A stretch of DNA of 64,000 nt from Dipteronia dyeriana (Eukaryota; Streptophyta; Magnoliopsida; Sapindales; Sapindaceae): NCBI GenBank assembly GCA_032871835.1, contig CM065296.1:115330146-115394145 (forward strand). Direction: 5' to 3'. Numbering within the stretch: the first letter of the stretch is position 1; each line of letters starts with the position of its first letter. The position numbers and the translations under genes were made by a program. This document shows, in pieces, positions 1-10,984 of the stretch. The notes under the pieces were generated by a model that saw nothing but the letters and a program-made list of their open reading frames with translations, did not search any database and was not told the DNA's origin.

Positions 1-21
1 GAGTGGTACGTGGGTATGCAC

Positions 22-1347
22 CTGATAATTTTCATTAAAACGTTTAGATTAATTGGTGCCGATAACCTCTTAACTATATCGAAACTTACACATCACTCCC
101 TATGTTTTTTTTTCACCATTAAATCCATTGAACTATCGGAAATTGACAATAATTGATGTAATTGTAACACCCTTCATTTTTTCTGTCAAGACAAATTACA
201 CTAAGTTTCCCTTATTATACATATAATTGTATCAGATTTGAAAAAATATTATAATATGATCTAAATACTTCTCTGACTAAATTTTTTTAAAATTAAATAA
301 AACTAATTAAAATTAAAATAAAACTAGTTAAATTTAATAGATATATATATAACTAATTAAAAAATGAAAAAAAAAACTAATTAAAAATACAATTAATTAA
401 ATTTAAAAAATAACTCAATTTAAATTTAAAAATAAAACTAATTAAATTTAAAATTAATTAAATTTAAAAATAAATTTAATTAAATTAATAATTAATTAAA
501 TTTAAAAATAAAACTAATTAAAAATAAAACTAATAAAATTTAAAAATAAAACTAATAAAATTTATAATTAATTAAATTTAAAAATAAAATTAATTAAATT
601 TATCTTCCCAAACACTCTCCAAACCCATCCATTCATCACTTCACCATCATCATCATCAATCAAACATCCAAACCACCGAATCAACCAAAATCACCCATAT
701 CCAAATCACCCAAACATCCAAACCCATTAATTAAGCCAACCTCTCCAAAATCCCAACAATCAAAACCACCCAAAGCCCCTCCTCGAAATCAATCTCAGTC
801 GACGAGAAGTGGCCTAACACTCAACAACGTCGATCAGAAGTGACGACGACGATCGGCAGTGCGACACCGACAGGTTTGATATGGGTTTGGTTGTCGATCT
901 AGGTTCGATCTTGTTCCTCTCTCTCTTATCATCCTCCTCTTTTGGTGTAAGTAATTCGACTAGTGGGTTTGATTTCAATTTGGTGGTTTGGGTTTCCGTT
1001 AGTGATAATGGTGGTTTGGGTCGATTTGGGTTTTGGAGGTGGTTGTGATTGATGTTGAATGTGATTGTTGATGGTTTGTGTTTCGATCTGGGCGATGAGT
1101 TTGGTGAATGTTGGTGAATGTTCTTTGTTGGGTTTGGAGGGTGAATGTTGGTGATGTTGTTAGGTTTGTTGTTAATAAAATGGTTGTTACTGGATTTTTG
1201 ATTGAGGAATACTTGAACTCTGTGATGTATTTTGACCATAACAAAGTAGTTTCATTGATTCGATTGATTGTTGGTGTTAAAGAGAATTGGTTTGAATAAA
1301 AAGATTGAAGAGATTTTTTTTATGAAGATTAAAGAATATGTTTCCAG

Positions 1348-1391
<44 letters not shown>

Positions 1392-1672
1392 TTCTATGTG
1401 ATTTCTAAAATTTGGTTAAAGGGTGTTATGGTTATATTATTAAATTTTTTCAGATATGATACAATTATATATATATATATAATAAGAGGAAATTAGTGCA
1501 ATATCTCTTAACAGAAAAATGATCGGTGTCACGATTCCGTCAATCATTATCGATTTTCAATAGTTCAGGGGTTTTAACGGTGAAAAAAAAAATATAAGGG
1601 ATAAAATGTAAATTCAAGCATAGTTCAAGGCCATCAATGTCAATTAGTCAAACATTTAAGCAAAATCATTAT
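22..1672. mobile_element. Mutator-like (MULE-type) non-autonomous element with long terminal inverted repeats
   Basis: Bases ~23-260 and ~1435-1671 are imperfect inverted copies of each other. The left arm has blocks such as CACCATTAAA, TGAACTAT and CTTATTATA, and the complement of the right arm has them in the same order and spacing. Arms of about 235 bp around a 1.2-kb centre fit a Mutator-like element. The centre holds an AT-rich run (280-600, repeated AATTAAATTTAAAAATA-type units), a more GC-balanced stretch (600-1300) that may be captured host DNA, and a TA microsatellite. No transposase is seen. I could not identify a 9-bp target duplication, so the outer ends are accurate only to a few bases. 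Confidence 0.6.
1350..1388. repeat. (TA)n microsatellite
   Basis: About 19 TA dinucleotides in a row, inside the right half of the Mutator-like element. Confidence 0.95.
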
Positions 1673-1680
1673 GTTGTTAA

Positions 1681-1727
1681 TGGGCCTAAATGCTGTTATG
1701 ATGTTAATGGGCTAGATGTGAGGCCCA
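1681..1727. promoter_or_regulatory. Cluster of three TGGGCY (site II) boxes upstream of the PPR gene
   Basis: TGGGCC at 1681, TGGGCT at 1708 and GGCCCA (reverse TGGGCC) at 1722 lie within 47 bp, about 380-430 bp before the ATG at 2108. TGGGCY site II elements are common in plant promoters of genes for mitochondrial proteins. This suits the mitochondrial PPR gene that follows. The function is inferred from motif and position only. Confidence 0.45.
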
Positions 1728-2107
1728 TTTTATTTTAGCCGAACCTCAAGAGAGATTAATGATTTTTTTTTTCTTTCTACAAATTAAAAGCATAAGAAGA
1801 AGACGAGAAATGGGAAAAGAATTGTACTGATGTAAAAAAAAAAAAGGAAAAAAAATTGGAGAGGACAGAGTCGGAGGAGATGATACAATGATACACTCAA
1901 AACGGATACAAATTGTGCCATTGTAATTGGTTTCAATCAACCTTTCTTACTGCGTGCATGTTGTGTTTGATAAAAGTCCTCACAGACCTTTTCTTGTATT
2001 TGGGAGTTTCAATTTGGTTTATGGGTATGTTTCGTTTTAAATGTTCAGAAATCTGATTTTTTTTTTTTAAGATTTTGCTTAAATGAGTATGTTTCAGATT
2101 TTGTTAT

Positions 2108-3396
2108 ATGGGTATGTTTCAAATTGAAGCGAATCCCAGAGCATGCTGTCTTTGCAACCCATTCGCCGGATTTTGCAAATCTTCTTCTGCTGCCATTGCA
2201 TCAAACAATCGTCCTCAAGTTACATTGAACCGCATTCAAAGTCTAAAACTGTTGGAAGGTAAACCCTTAGAAAAACCTGCTGTTGTCAAGCTTAGATCTG
2301 AGAGAGACCCTGAAAAGTTGTTTCAGTTATTTAAGGCAAATTCCCACAATAGGCTTGTTATTGAGAATAGGTTTGCATTTGAAGACACGGTTTCTAGATC
2401 AGCTGGTGCTCGTCGTTTTGATTACATTGAGCATTTACTTGAGCACCAAAAGACTCTTCCTCAAGGTGGACGTGAAGGGTTCATTGTTAGGATCATAATG
2501 TTGTATGCTAAAGCTGGAATGACCAAGCATGCTATTGATACTTTTTATGACATGCATTTATACGGGTGTAAAAGGACTATTAAATCTTTTAATGCTGCAC
2601 TTAAGGTTTTGTCTCAAACCCGCAATCTAGAATCAATTGAGGCATTTCTTGCAGAGGTTCCCGAGAAGTTCGACCTTCAATTAGATATTTTTTCGGTTAA
2701 TATTGTTCTCAAGGCTTTCTGTGAAATGGGGATTGTGGATAAAGCCTATTTAATCATGATAAATGCAGAAAAATTGGGAATAAAACCAGACGTGGTTACG
2801 TGTACTACACTTATATCAGCATTGTATACGAGTAAGCAGTTTGAGATTGGCAATGGATTATGGAATCTTATGGTGCGTAAGGGGTGTTTACCTAATCTTT
2901 TAACTTTTAATGTTAGGATTCAGTATTGGGTTAACAGTAGACGAGCATGGTAAGCTAATAGATTGATGGCTTTGATGCGGCGTCTTGGGATAATGCCTGA
3001 TGAGGTTACTTGTAATCTGGTGATAAAAGGGTTTTGCCAAGCTGGGTATCTGGAAATGGCCAAAAGAGTTTTTCGTACTGCTATGCACACAGAGGGGTGT
3101 CAACCCAATGAAAAAATTTATCAGACAATGATACATTATCTCTATAAGGGAGGGGAGTTCAATTTGGCATGCTCAATGTGTAAACACAGCATGAAAAAGA
3201 AGTGGTATCCAAATGTGGATACCATTCATGCACTTCTTGAGGGACTGAAAAAGAATAAGCAGCTTGGCAAGGCTAAGATGATCGTAGCGTTGGCTCGGCA
3301 AAGAGTGCCTCCTTTTCCTTCAAATCAGTTGAGTTCTAGCCTCCTTTTCCTTCAAATCAGTTGAGTTCTATGCAATCCATACTGTCAAAGAGTTAA
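2108..3396 (+). pseudogene. Mitochondrial-type PPR protein gene (At1g80150-like), broken
   Basis: The product resembles the P-class pentatricopeptide-repeat protein At1g80150 of Arabidopsis, which binds organellar RNA. Recognisable stretches are the SERDPEKLF region, FAFEDTVSR, the LLEHQKTLPQG stretch, and PPR units such as KPDVVTCTTLISALY and MPDEVTCNLVIKGFCQAG. The ATG at 2108 opens 281 codons, ending at an in-frame TAA (2951-2953) just after the RRAW motif. The same frame then continues with further PPR units to 3364. At the end a 32-bp tandem duplication (3307-3370) shifts the frame, so the C-terminal residues are replaced. The stop expected without the duplication is at 3394-3396. No intron is needed. 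Two lesions suggest a pseudogene; the first 281 codons could still give a truncated protein. A copia element lies 280 bp downstream. Confidence 0.8.
3307..3370. repeat. Perfect 32-bp tandem duplication in the PPR 3' coding end
   Basis: Bases 3307-3338 and 3339-3370 are identical (begin GCCTCCTTTTCC, end TTGAGTTCTA). Thirty-two is not a multiple of three, so the copy shifts the reading frame. After removing one unit the frame runs on to TAA at 3394-3396, matching the family's C-terminus. Confidence 0.95.
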
Positions 3397-3670
3397 ATTC
3401 CAAGAACTGAAAAATTCATTGGCTGCTTAACAGTTGCTTGTTTTCTTTTCACATTCATTTGTATTAAAGGCATCGAGCACCGAAAATTTAATGGCCTACA
3501 TTTAGCTGAAGGCACATGCACATCCTCTTTTATCTATAATTTGTTGTACCACAAGTAAAAAGTTTGAGGTGAAATGAAAATTCAGAAAAACAGTGCTGAC
3601 CCAAATTCTTTTCAAGTTATTTTGCAACCTCCTCCTCTCCTCGCTACAAAATGCTATATCTTTTCATAAG
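3397..3670. other. 3' flank of the PPR gene, no further gene
   Basis: AT-rich non-coding sequence, presumably the former 3' UTR. Its right part was the target of the copia insertion: ATGGT at 3671-3675 is repeated at 10043-10047. Confidence 0.6.
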
Positions 3671-3675
3671 ATGGT

Positions 3676-4712
3676 TGTTAATTTTCACAACACCTGTATA
3701 AAATCTTTTAACACATTTCCTGTCAACACTTGATTTTCAATTGTAAGATTCACTTACAAGAATAACAGAAAAAAGGTATTCACATATAAAATACAGTAAC
3801 TCGGATCACAAACAAGACAGACAACAATCTTGATCACTAGACTAAACTTGTATCAACAAAACAATCGGTTATTGTTCAACAATTTAAACACGGATCAACT
3901 TCTTTATACCATCACCAAGCAAGATTCACTTGCATATTTAAGATGGCATCAGAAATATATAACAGATCATATATCTCAGAAATATAGCACAAATGAAAGA
4001 AGTAGAAAACACAGTATAAACATGCTAAAGAAAAACTGTAAACAACACATAAAATATCGTGGTTCGACTTGATAACCAAGTCTACATCCACGTTGAGCAG
4101 ATCCAAGAAATGCTCAATCCACTATATATGAGTTCTTACAACAGAAAACACCAAATCGATACAAGAAACCAACCCCGAAACCCTCAAGAACACTAGATCT
4201 ACTACTCACAATAACACCTGAACACAAACTCACAGTAAATATACTCAATAGAGATTGAACCCTCTCAATCTTTCTTTACAAATACGTATAACCTCTTTAG
4301 AAACACTCAGAGAACTAGATTATACAACAAAGCACTTGGATTCACCAAGTATTTACAGAGAATCTGAAGAGAAAGTATTCGAAAACTTGAGAGAAAAAAA
4401 ACAAAGAAAACCCTAATCGTTTTCAACCCAAAAGAACAGAATGAGACTTTTCTCTCTCCACTTTTCTTTATATAGCCTTATCGGCTGAGTCACACATGAT
4501 ATCTCCTTCAGCCAATATCAGCACGCCACATTAGATTTCAATGCCAGCACGCCAACTTATCTGATAAGAGTTTTAGCCAAAAAATGAAATGTTGCGTTTT
4601 GACTAGAAACCAGCAGCTCTTGGTTCTGATTTGGGTCTGAGTTGGGTACCGGTTTTGGGCTTCATGTTTGGGCCACAATTGTTTAAAGATGGGCTAACTC
4701 ATTCATTCAACA
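3676..4712 (-). repeat. 3' LTR of the Tnt1-like element
   Basis: 1037 bp, TG...CA ends, near-identical to 9007-10042. The internal side adjoins the polypurine tract at 4713-4724; the outer side adjoins target duplication ATGGT (3671-3675). Confidence 0.95.
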
Positions 4713-4791
4713 ATTTCCACCTTAGGCCATCTTCTTCATATATAGCAGAAAAAGCTTTCTTCAAAACCTGCTCAAGACACAAACAAACATA

Positions 4792-7700
4792 TCAACCATA
4801 ATCATCTATCTTTAGCAAATTCAAACAATGCTTAAATTTGCTATAAGATACAATTTTAGTACCCATGTCAGCTGGATTATCTTCAGTGGATATCTTTTCC
4901 AGCTGAACTATACCATTAGAAACTTGATCTCTAATAAAATGATACTTAACCTCTATATGCTTAGTTCTCTCATGAAACACAGGATTTTTAACTAAATGCA
5001 ATGCACTTTGACTATCTGTAAATATGACAGTTTTTCCACCAAAAACATTAATCTCTCATAAAAGGTCTTGAAGCCAAATAGCTTCCTTAATTGCTTCTGT
5101 AACAGCAATATACTCAGCTTCAGTTATGGGCAAAGCCACAACTGATTGAAGCTGACTTTTCCAGCTGACACAACAACCTGCAATGGTGAAGAAATATGAG
5201 GATGTAGATCTCTTCTTATCTCTATCACCTACATAATCAGAGTCTACATAACCTACAAGATCTATAACAAAATTTGAGCAATCATAAATCAATCCAACTG
5301 AATTGGTAGAACTAATATATCTCAGCAACCATTTCATGGCATTCCAATGTCCTTTTCCTGAGTTAGACTTGTATCTAGACAGCACACTAATGGCTTGTGC
5401 AAGGTCTGGTCTTGTGCTAATCATAGAATACATTATGGACCTTACTGTACTAGAATAAGGGATTGACTCCATAAACCTATTTTCCTCGATAGAACTAGGT
5501 GACAAAGCAACAAATAACACAAAACTAGGAGACAAAGGTATATTTACAGGCTTGCAATTATTCATGGCAAATCTATCAACAAGTTTCAACAAATAATTGC
5601 ACTGTTTTAAACTCAGTTTATTCTCAGTTCTGTTCCTAGTTATTTCAATCCCTAATATCCTGTTTGCATTACCCAAATCCTTCATATCAAATTCAGATTT
5701 AAGTTTCTTCTTTAAATCTTTAATCCTAGACATGTTTTTACTAGCCAAAAACATATCAACATATAAAAGCAAATAGACAGAATTATTGATATTATCACTA
5801 TCAAAATAAAAACATGCATCATATTTGCTTTTAACAAAACCTATGCTAGTAACAAACGTATCAAACCTTTTATACCATTGTCTATGGGCATGTTTCAGCC
5901 CATATAAAGATTTTCTAAGAAGACAAACATATGAAGGATTAGTTTTTTATTCAAAACCCTCCAGTTGAGACATATAAATGGTTTTATCTAAGTCTCCATG
6001 CAAAAATGTTGCCTTAACATCTAATTGCGATAATTCTAGGTTGTAGAAACTAACTAAAGCTAGAATAATCCTAATGGTTTTATATTTAACTACCGATGAG
6101 AAAATCTCATTGTAGTCTATTCCTTCTCTTTGGGTAAAACCCTTAGCAACAAGTTTAGCCTTAAATCTAGGTTGTTCATGTTTCTCCAAACCCTCTTTTA
6201 TTTTAAAAATCCATTTACAATTAATTACCTTCTGTTTTTCAGGTTTCTTTACAAGAGTCCAAGCCCCATTTTTCTCAAGAGAGTCCATCTCTTCTTTCAT
6301 AGAATTTAACCATTTAAGCTTATCTATGGAACTAACAGCTTCTAAATAACTCCTAGGTTCAAGATTTTCTATTTGTTGACCAGTACATAAAGCAAAAGAA
6401 ATCACATCAGCAAATGCATATTTACTGTTAGGTTTGACAGTTCTTGTAGCCTTATCTCTAACTAGTTCATAATCAGCTAGTGATTCTGTATCTATTTTCG
6501 GCTGATACTGACTCTCTTCCACCTGATTTATATCAGTATGATCAGCATGAACATTATCAATGGGTTTAATTTCAGCAGTCACATGGTCAACTGAATCATC
6601 AGAAATTTCCACATGAATCTGATTTTCAGCATCTATTTTCTGATCTAGATCAGTTTTTGATTCAGAAATTACTATATTATCCTTACAGGGCATTTTTGCC
6701 TCATCAAAGATGACATCTCTACTAATAATAACCTTGAAACCTATTTGGTCTCTAAGCCACACTCTATAACCTTTAACTCCTAGTGGATAACCTAAGAAAA
6801 CACCCTTAAGAGATCTATGTTATAGTTTTGCTTCAGACTAATGTGCATAAGCAGCACAACCACAAACTCTTAAGTGTTTTAAAGAAGGAGGTCTTCCGAT
6901 CCATTTTTCTTATGGAGTTAAAAGATTAATTGCAGTGGATGGGGATCTATTTATTAGGTATGTGGCAGTGGCTACAGCCTCACTTCAGAATTTTTGACTT
7001 AAACCCGAGCTAATGAGGAGACATCTGACCTTATCTAGAATGGTCATATTCATCCTCTTAGCTACACCATTCTGTTGGGGAGTATGCCTAACAGTTCTAC
7101 GTCTTTCTATACCATGATCATTGCAGAATTTATTAGATTCTTCTTTACCAAATTCTAGACCATTATCGGTTCTTAATACCTTAACCTTTTTAGAGGTCTG
7201 ATTCTCAACCAATAATTTCCAAGCTTTAAAGCTTTCAAAGGCTTGATCTTTAGACTTCAATAGGTACACCCAGACTTTTCTTGTAAAATCATCTATTAAA
7301 GACAAAAAATACAAGTTTCCACCATGTGTTGGGACCTTTGAAGGTCCCTAAAGATCTGAGTGTACATATTGAAGGATCTCTTTTGTGTTGTGTTGAGCTG
7401 TACTAAAACTCAACCTATATTGTTTTCCTAGAACACAATTTTCACAAAATTCAAGTTTATTCACATTATCCCCATTAAGCAAATTTTGTTTACTTAACTC
7501 AATTAAACCTCTCTCACTCATGTGACCCAATCTCTTATGCCATAAAGAGGTGATGTCACTAGTTTTGGTAGCTACACAAGCTGCTTCATTAGTAACAGTG
7601 ACACCTTTTAGGGCATATAGACTGTTTTTCTTTTCACCTTTTAGGATAACTAAGGAGCCTTTAGAAAATTTTAATATACCCTTTTCAGCCTTGTAACAAT

Positions 7701-7989
7701 AACCCCTTTCATCTAAGACACCTAAGGAAATTAAGTTTCTTTTCAGATTAGGCACATATCTCACATTATTAAAGATTCTAACCATCTCATCATACATTCT
7801 GACAGCTATAGTACCTATACCTTCCACTTGACATTTCTGATTATTTCCCATAAGAACACTATCTTCACTAATTTCTTTAAAATCAGTAAACCAATCTTTT
7901 CTAGGAGTCATATGAAAAGAACAGCCCGAGTCTAAGATCCACTCAGTCTAAATCTCTTCAGTACTAACAGTCAACACCTCACTTTGTTC
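4792..7989 (-). pseudogene. Copia pol region: protease, integrase, reverse transcriptase, RNase H (decayed)
   Basis: Read on the minus strand in a single frame from about 7989 down to 4792, the order is: protease with the DSG active site near 7935; GAG-pre-integrase zinc region (WHKRLGH... then CENC); integrase core (LIDDFTR, then RTDNG); an insert; reverse transcriptase (LVAKGFTQ, then YVD); RNase H (DSDYVGD, TEAEYIA) and a tail (ARTKH-like, NPADM). In-frame stops interrupt it at about 7948, 7348, 6985, several sites between 6925 and 6825, 5947 and 5056. The integrase catalytic Glu is Lys (codon 7057-7059) and the reverse transcriptase YVDD box has lost one Asp (about 5755). It cannot encode an active polyprotein. 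Confidence 0.9.
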
Positions 7990-8003
7990 AAAAGACCTAG
8001 ATG

Positions 8004-8945
8004 CTACGGCTGCATCACCTTCACTAAGTGTCTTTTCTTGATTTTTTTTTCAAATTCATAGCAATATTTCCTAATGTGGCCTTCTTTACCATAATAGTAG
8101 CATTTTCTATTGTTATTCCTGTTCTTAGATTGTGATCTACGATCAGGAGTCTTACTTCCTTGTTTGCCCTTGTTATTAGAGTTATTACCATTAGTTTTAA
8201 CAGCCTGTCTACCTTTAGCAAACAAGTTTTCCCCATTATTTTTCTTTTCAATTTTCAACTCTAAATCTTTAGAATTAAGGGCAGAGATACACTCTTCTAG
8301 GCTTAGGGAAGTTCTGTCATACTTGATGGCTGCCTTTACATCCTTAAAGGATTCATGTAAGGAGTTAAGAAGAATTATGACTTCATTTTCATCACTAAGT
8401 TTTTCATTTTCACTAGCATTAACCAATTCTATATTCATCTTCTTAAACTCATCTAAGTTTTTACCTAAACCTTTACTAGCATCCATCTTAAAACTAAACA
8501 ATCTTTATTTTAAGTAAATCTTGTTAGTTAAAGATTTAGTAAGATACAAACTTTCAAGTTTCTTCCAAACATCATAAGCAGTAGTTTCATCATTCACTTC
8601 TCTCAAAACATTATTAGATAAATTCAATATAATAGTTCCTATAGCCATTTCTAACATATCAGATTTTTGCTCATCAGTCAAATTAACAGGCAGTTTATCT
8701 TGACCTTCAATGGCCTTGAGAATTTTCTGTTGGGAGAGTAAGGCTTTCACCTTCATCCCCCAGATCCCGAAATCCCCAGTGTCATCAAATTTATCAATTT
8801 CAAATTTCATGGCAAATAACGAATTATTAAAATTGCCAAAACTATTAAAGTTACCAGACTGATGTGCAGACATGGGTTCTTGGTTGTCAGTCTCCTCACT
8901 GACAGTTTCCTCTTCTCCAGATGTGTCTTCAACTGAAGACTCCAC
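8004..8945 (-). pseudogene. Copia gag (decayed)
   Basis: Begins about 60 bp inside the primer-binding site. Residues 1-146 (to the stop at 8505-8507) contain the UBN2/gag-type segment with FDDTGDFGIW and YDVWKKLESLY. The same frame resumes after the TAA and reaches a zinc knuckle near 8110-8070 that reads C-Y-Y-Y-G-K-E-G-H-I-R-K-Y-C: the second Cys of CX2CX4HX4C has become Tyr. In a run of nine A (minus strand, 8042-8050) the frame slips: the downstream protease is read one frame over, as if one A had been lost. In intact relatives gag and pol form one reading frame. Confidence 0.85.
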
Positions 8946-8993
8946 AGTTGGAGGATCCTGGTCCCTCTGATCCGCCGTTGGTACTGTTCTGAA

Positions 8994-9005
8994 GCTCTGA
9001 TACCA
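8994..9005 (-). other. Primer-binding site (tRNA-iMet)
   Basis: TGGTATCAGAGC on the minus strand, one base inside the 5' LTR. This is the usual plant copia primer site, complementary to the 3' end of initiator tRNA-Met. Confidence 0.9.
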
Positions 9006-9006
9006 C

Positions 9007-10042
9007 TGTTAATTTTCACAACACCTGTATAAAAAAATTTAACACATTTCCTATCAACACTTAATTTTCAATTGTAAGATTCACTTACAAGAATAACAGA
9101 AAAAAGGTATTCACATATAAAAGACAGTAACTCGGACCACAAACAAGATAGACAACAATCTTGATCACTAGACTAAACTTGTATCAACAAAACAATCGGT
9201 TATTGTTCAACAATTTAAACACTGGTCAACTTCTTTATACCATCACCAAGCAAGATTCACTTGCATATTTAAGATGGCATCATATATGTATAACAGATCA
9301 TATATCTCAGAAATATAGCATAAATGAAAGAAGTAGAAAACACAGTATAAACATGCTAAAGAAAAACTGTAAACAACACACATAAAATATTGTGGTTCGA
9401 CTTGATAACCAAGTCTACATCCACGTTGAGCAGATCCAAGAAATGCTCAATCCGTTATATATGAGTTCTTACAACAGAAAACACCAAATCGATACAAGAA
9501 ACCAACCCCGAAACCCTCAAGAACACTAGATCTACTACTCACAATAACACTCAAACACAAACTCACAGTAAATCTACTCAACAGAGATTGAACCCTCTCA
9601 ATCTTTTATTACAAATACGTATAACCTCTTTAGAAACACTCAGAGAACTAGATTATACAACAAAGCACTTGGATTCACCAAGTATTTACATAGAATCTGA
9701 AGAGAAAGTATTCGAGAACTTGAGAGAAAAAACAAAGAAAACCCTAATCGTTTTCAACCCAAAAGAACAGAATGAGACTTTTCTCTCTCCACTTTTCTTT
9801 ATATAGCCTTATTGGCTGAGTCACACATGATATCTCCTTTAGCCAATATCAGCACGCCATATTAGATTTCAATGCCAGAACGCCAACTTATTTGATAAGA
9901 GTTTCAGCAAAAAATGAAACGCTGCGTTCTGACTAGAAACCAACAACTCTTGGTTCTGATTTGGACCTGAGTTGGGTACCGGTTTTGAGCTTCATGTTTG
10001 GGCCACAATTATTTATAGATGGGCTAACCCATTCATTCAACA
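9007..10042 (-). repeat. 5' LTR of the Tnt1-like element
   Basis: 1036 bp, near-identical to 3676-4712. The outer end is followed by the target duplication ATGGT at 10043-10047. Confidence 0.95.
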
Positions 10043-10047
10043 ATGGT

Positions 10048-10984
10048 GTTAATCTGATATATTAATCCATAATGATGATTATGTAGACCCATTTATTCTG
10101 GGATGTAACCTGTCTTCTTATAAGAGTTCAAATTATAGGCTAAACATTTGTTTATACTAAGATTGACCGACAATCCTGATTTCTTTTATATGTTTTTTTT
10201 TTTTTGCATTAATTATGGAAGCTAGATAAATATAAGATATAGATCACTGTGATGACAAAAAATTAATAGATGTATTTTATGAGGTATTGTTTTTCAATGT
10301 TGATATTGTAAATGAATTTGTAAAATAAAAAACAAAAACTGATTGGGATGAGTCGATCCTACCGAAAACCGAAAATATTGCAATTTGTTGACCATCAAGT
10401 TTATAAGTCAAACTCTTGCAGTTTTAAGCAGCAAATTAAAAATGTTTACATTTGAATTATATTAACAATGACAAAAAAATTACAATCATGCTACGGAGTA
10501 ATTGATTGCAATCTCATGGTTCAAAACTTCAAATAAATGAGTTCGAAAATAGATAATGTCTCCATGTATAGTCATGGATCGTGTACTGTGTACACAAGCT
10601 AAATCTATGAAATCAATAGTAAAAAATCATTTTACAGCTGGGTGGTGCAAAGCTAGAGAAAATATTGCACAAAAATGCACCTTGTTAAGTGTGATTAGAT
10701 AAGAGATGTAAATTTTAAAAAATCGGGACATGGGGTGCTGACTTGCCAGGTATTTCAATAAACTCAAGCCTGAGTAAAAAAAAATTACCTCAAAGAGCAC
10801 CAACTGACACATTCACACGCATGATAACGAGAACTATATGTTGTTACAAATTATCTCAACTATTGGGCAACAACATTTTCATTTGAAACTACTTTCTTTT
10901 TTCATCTTTTTTACTTTTACTTTGATTGCTTCCTAAATAGTGACAACTGAGAACTACAATAATTTTACAGATATAACTAGTAGA
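10048..10984. other. Non-coding stretch between the copia element and the metallophosphoesterase gene
   Basis: AT-rich DNA without a credible reading frame. Its right part should contain the 3' UTR of the minus-strand gene ending at 10985. No repeat was recognised. Confidence 0.5.

Larger units (their letters stand above)
3676..10042 (-). mobile_element. Complete Ty1/copia LTR retrotransposon (Tnt1-like), minus strand, non-functional
   Basis: Two ~1036-bp LTRs (3676-4712 and 9007-10042) begin TGTTAATTTT and end CAACA. They flank a 4.3-kb interior and are bounded by an exact 5-bp target duplication, ATGGT. On the minus strand a primer-binding site matching initiator tRNA-Met (TGGTATCAGAGC, 8994-9005) follows the 5' LTR, and a purine tract (AAGGTGGAAAT) sits just before the 3' LTR at 4713-4724. 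Gag, protease, integrase, reverse transcriptase and RNase H occur in copia order. By eye the LTRs differ at roughly 4-5% of sites, so the insertion is not very recent. It lies just 3' of the broken PPR gene, in the opposite direction. Confidence 0.95.

Noticed and set aside
814..1299. 141-codon minus frame and a 63-codon plus frame
   Set aside because: Low-complexity Asn/Pro/His text inside the Mutator-like element, with no domain and no family likeness.
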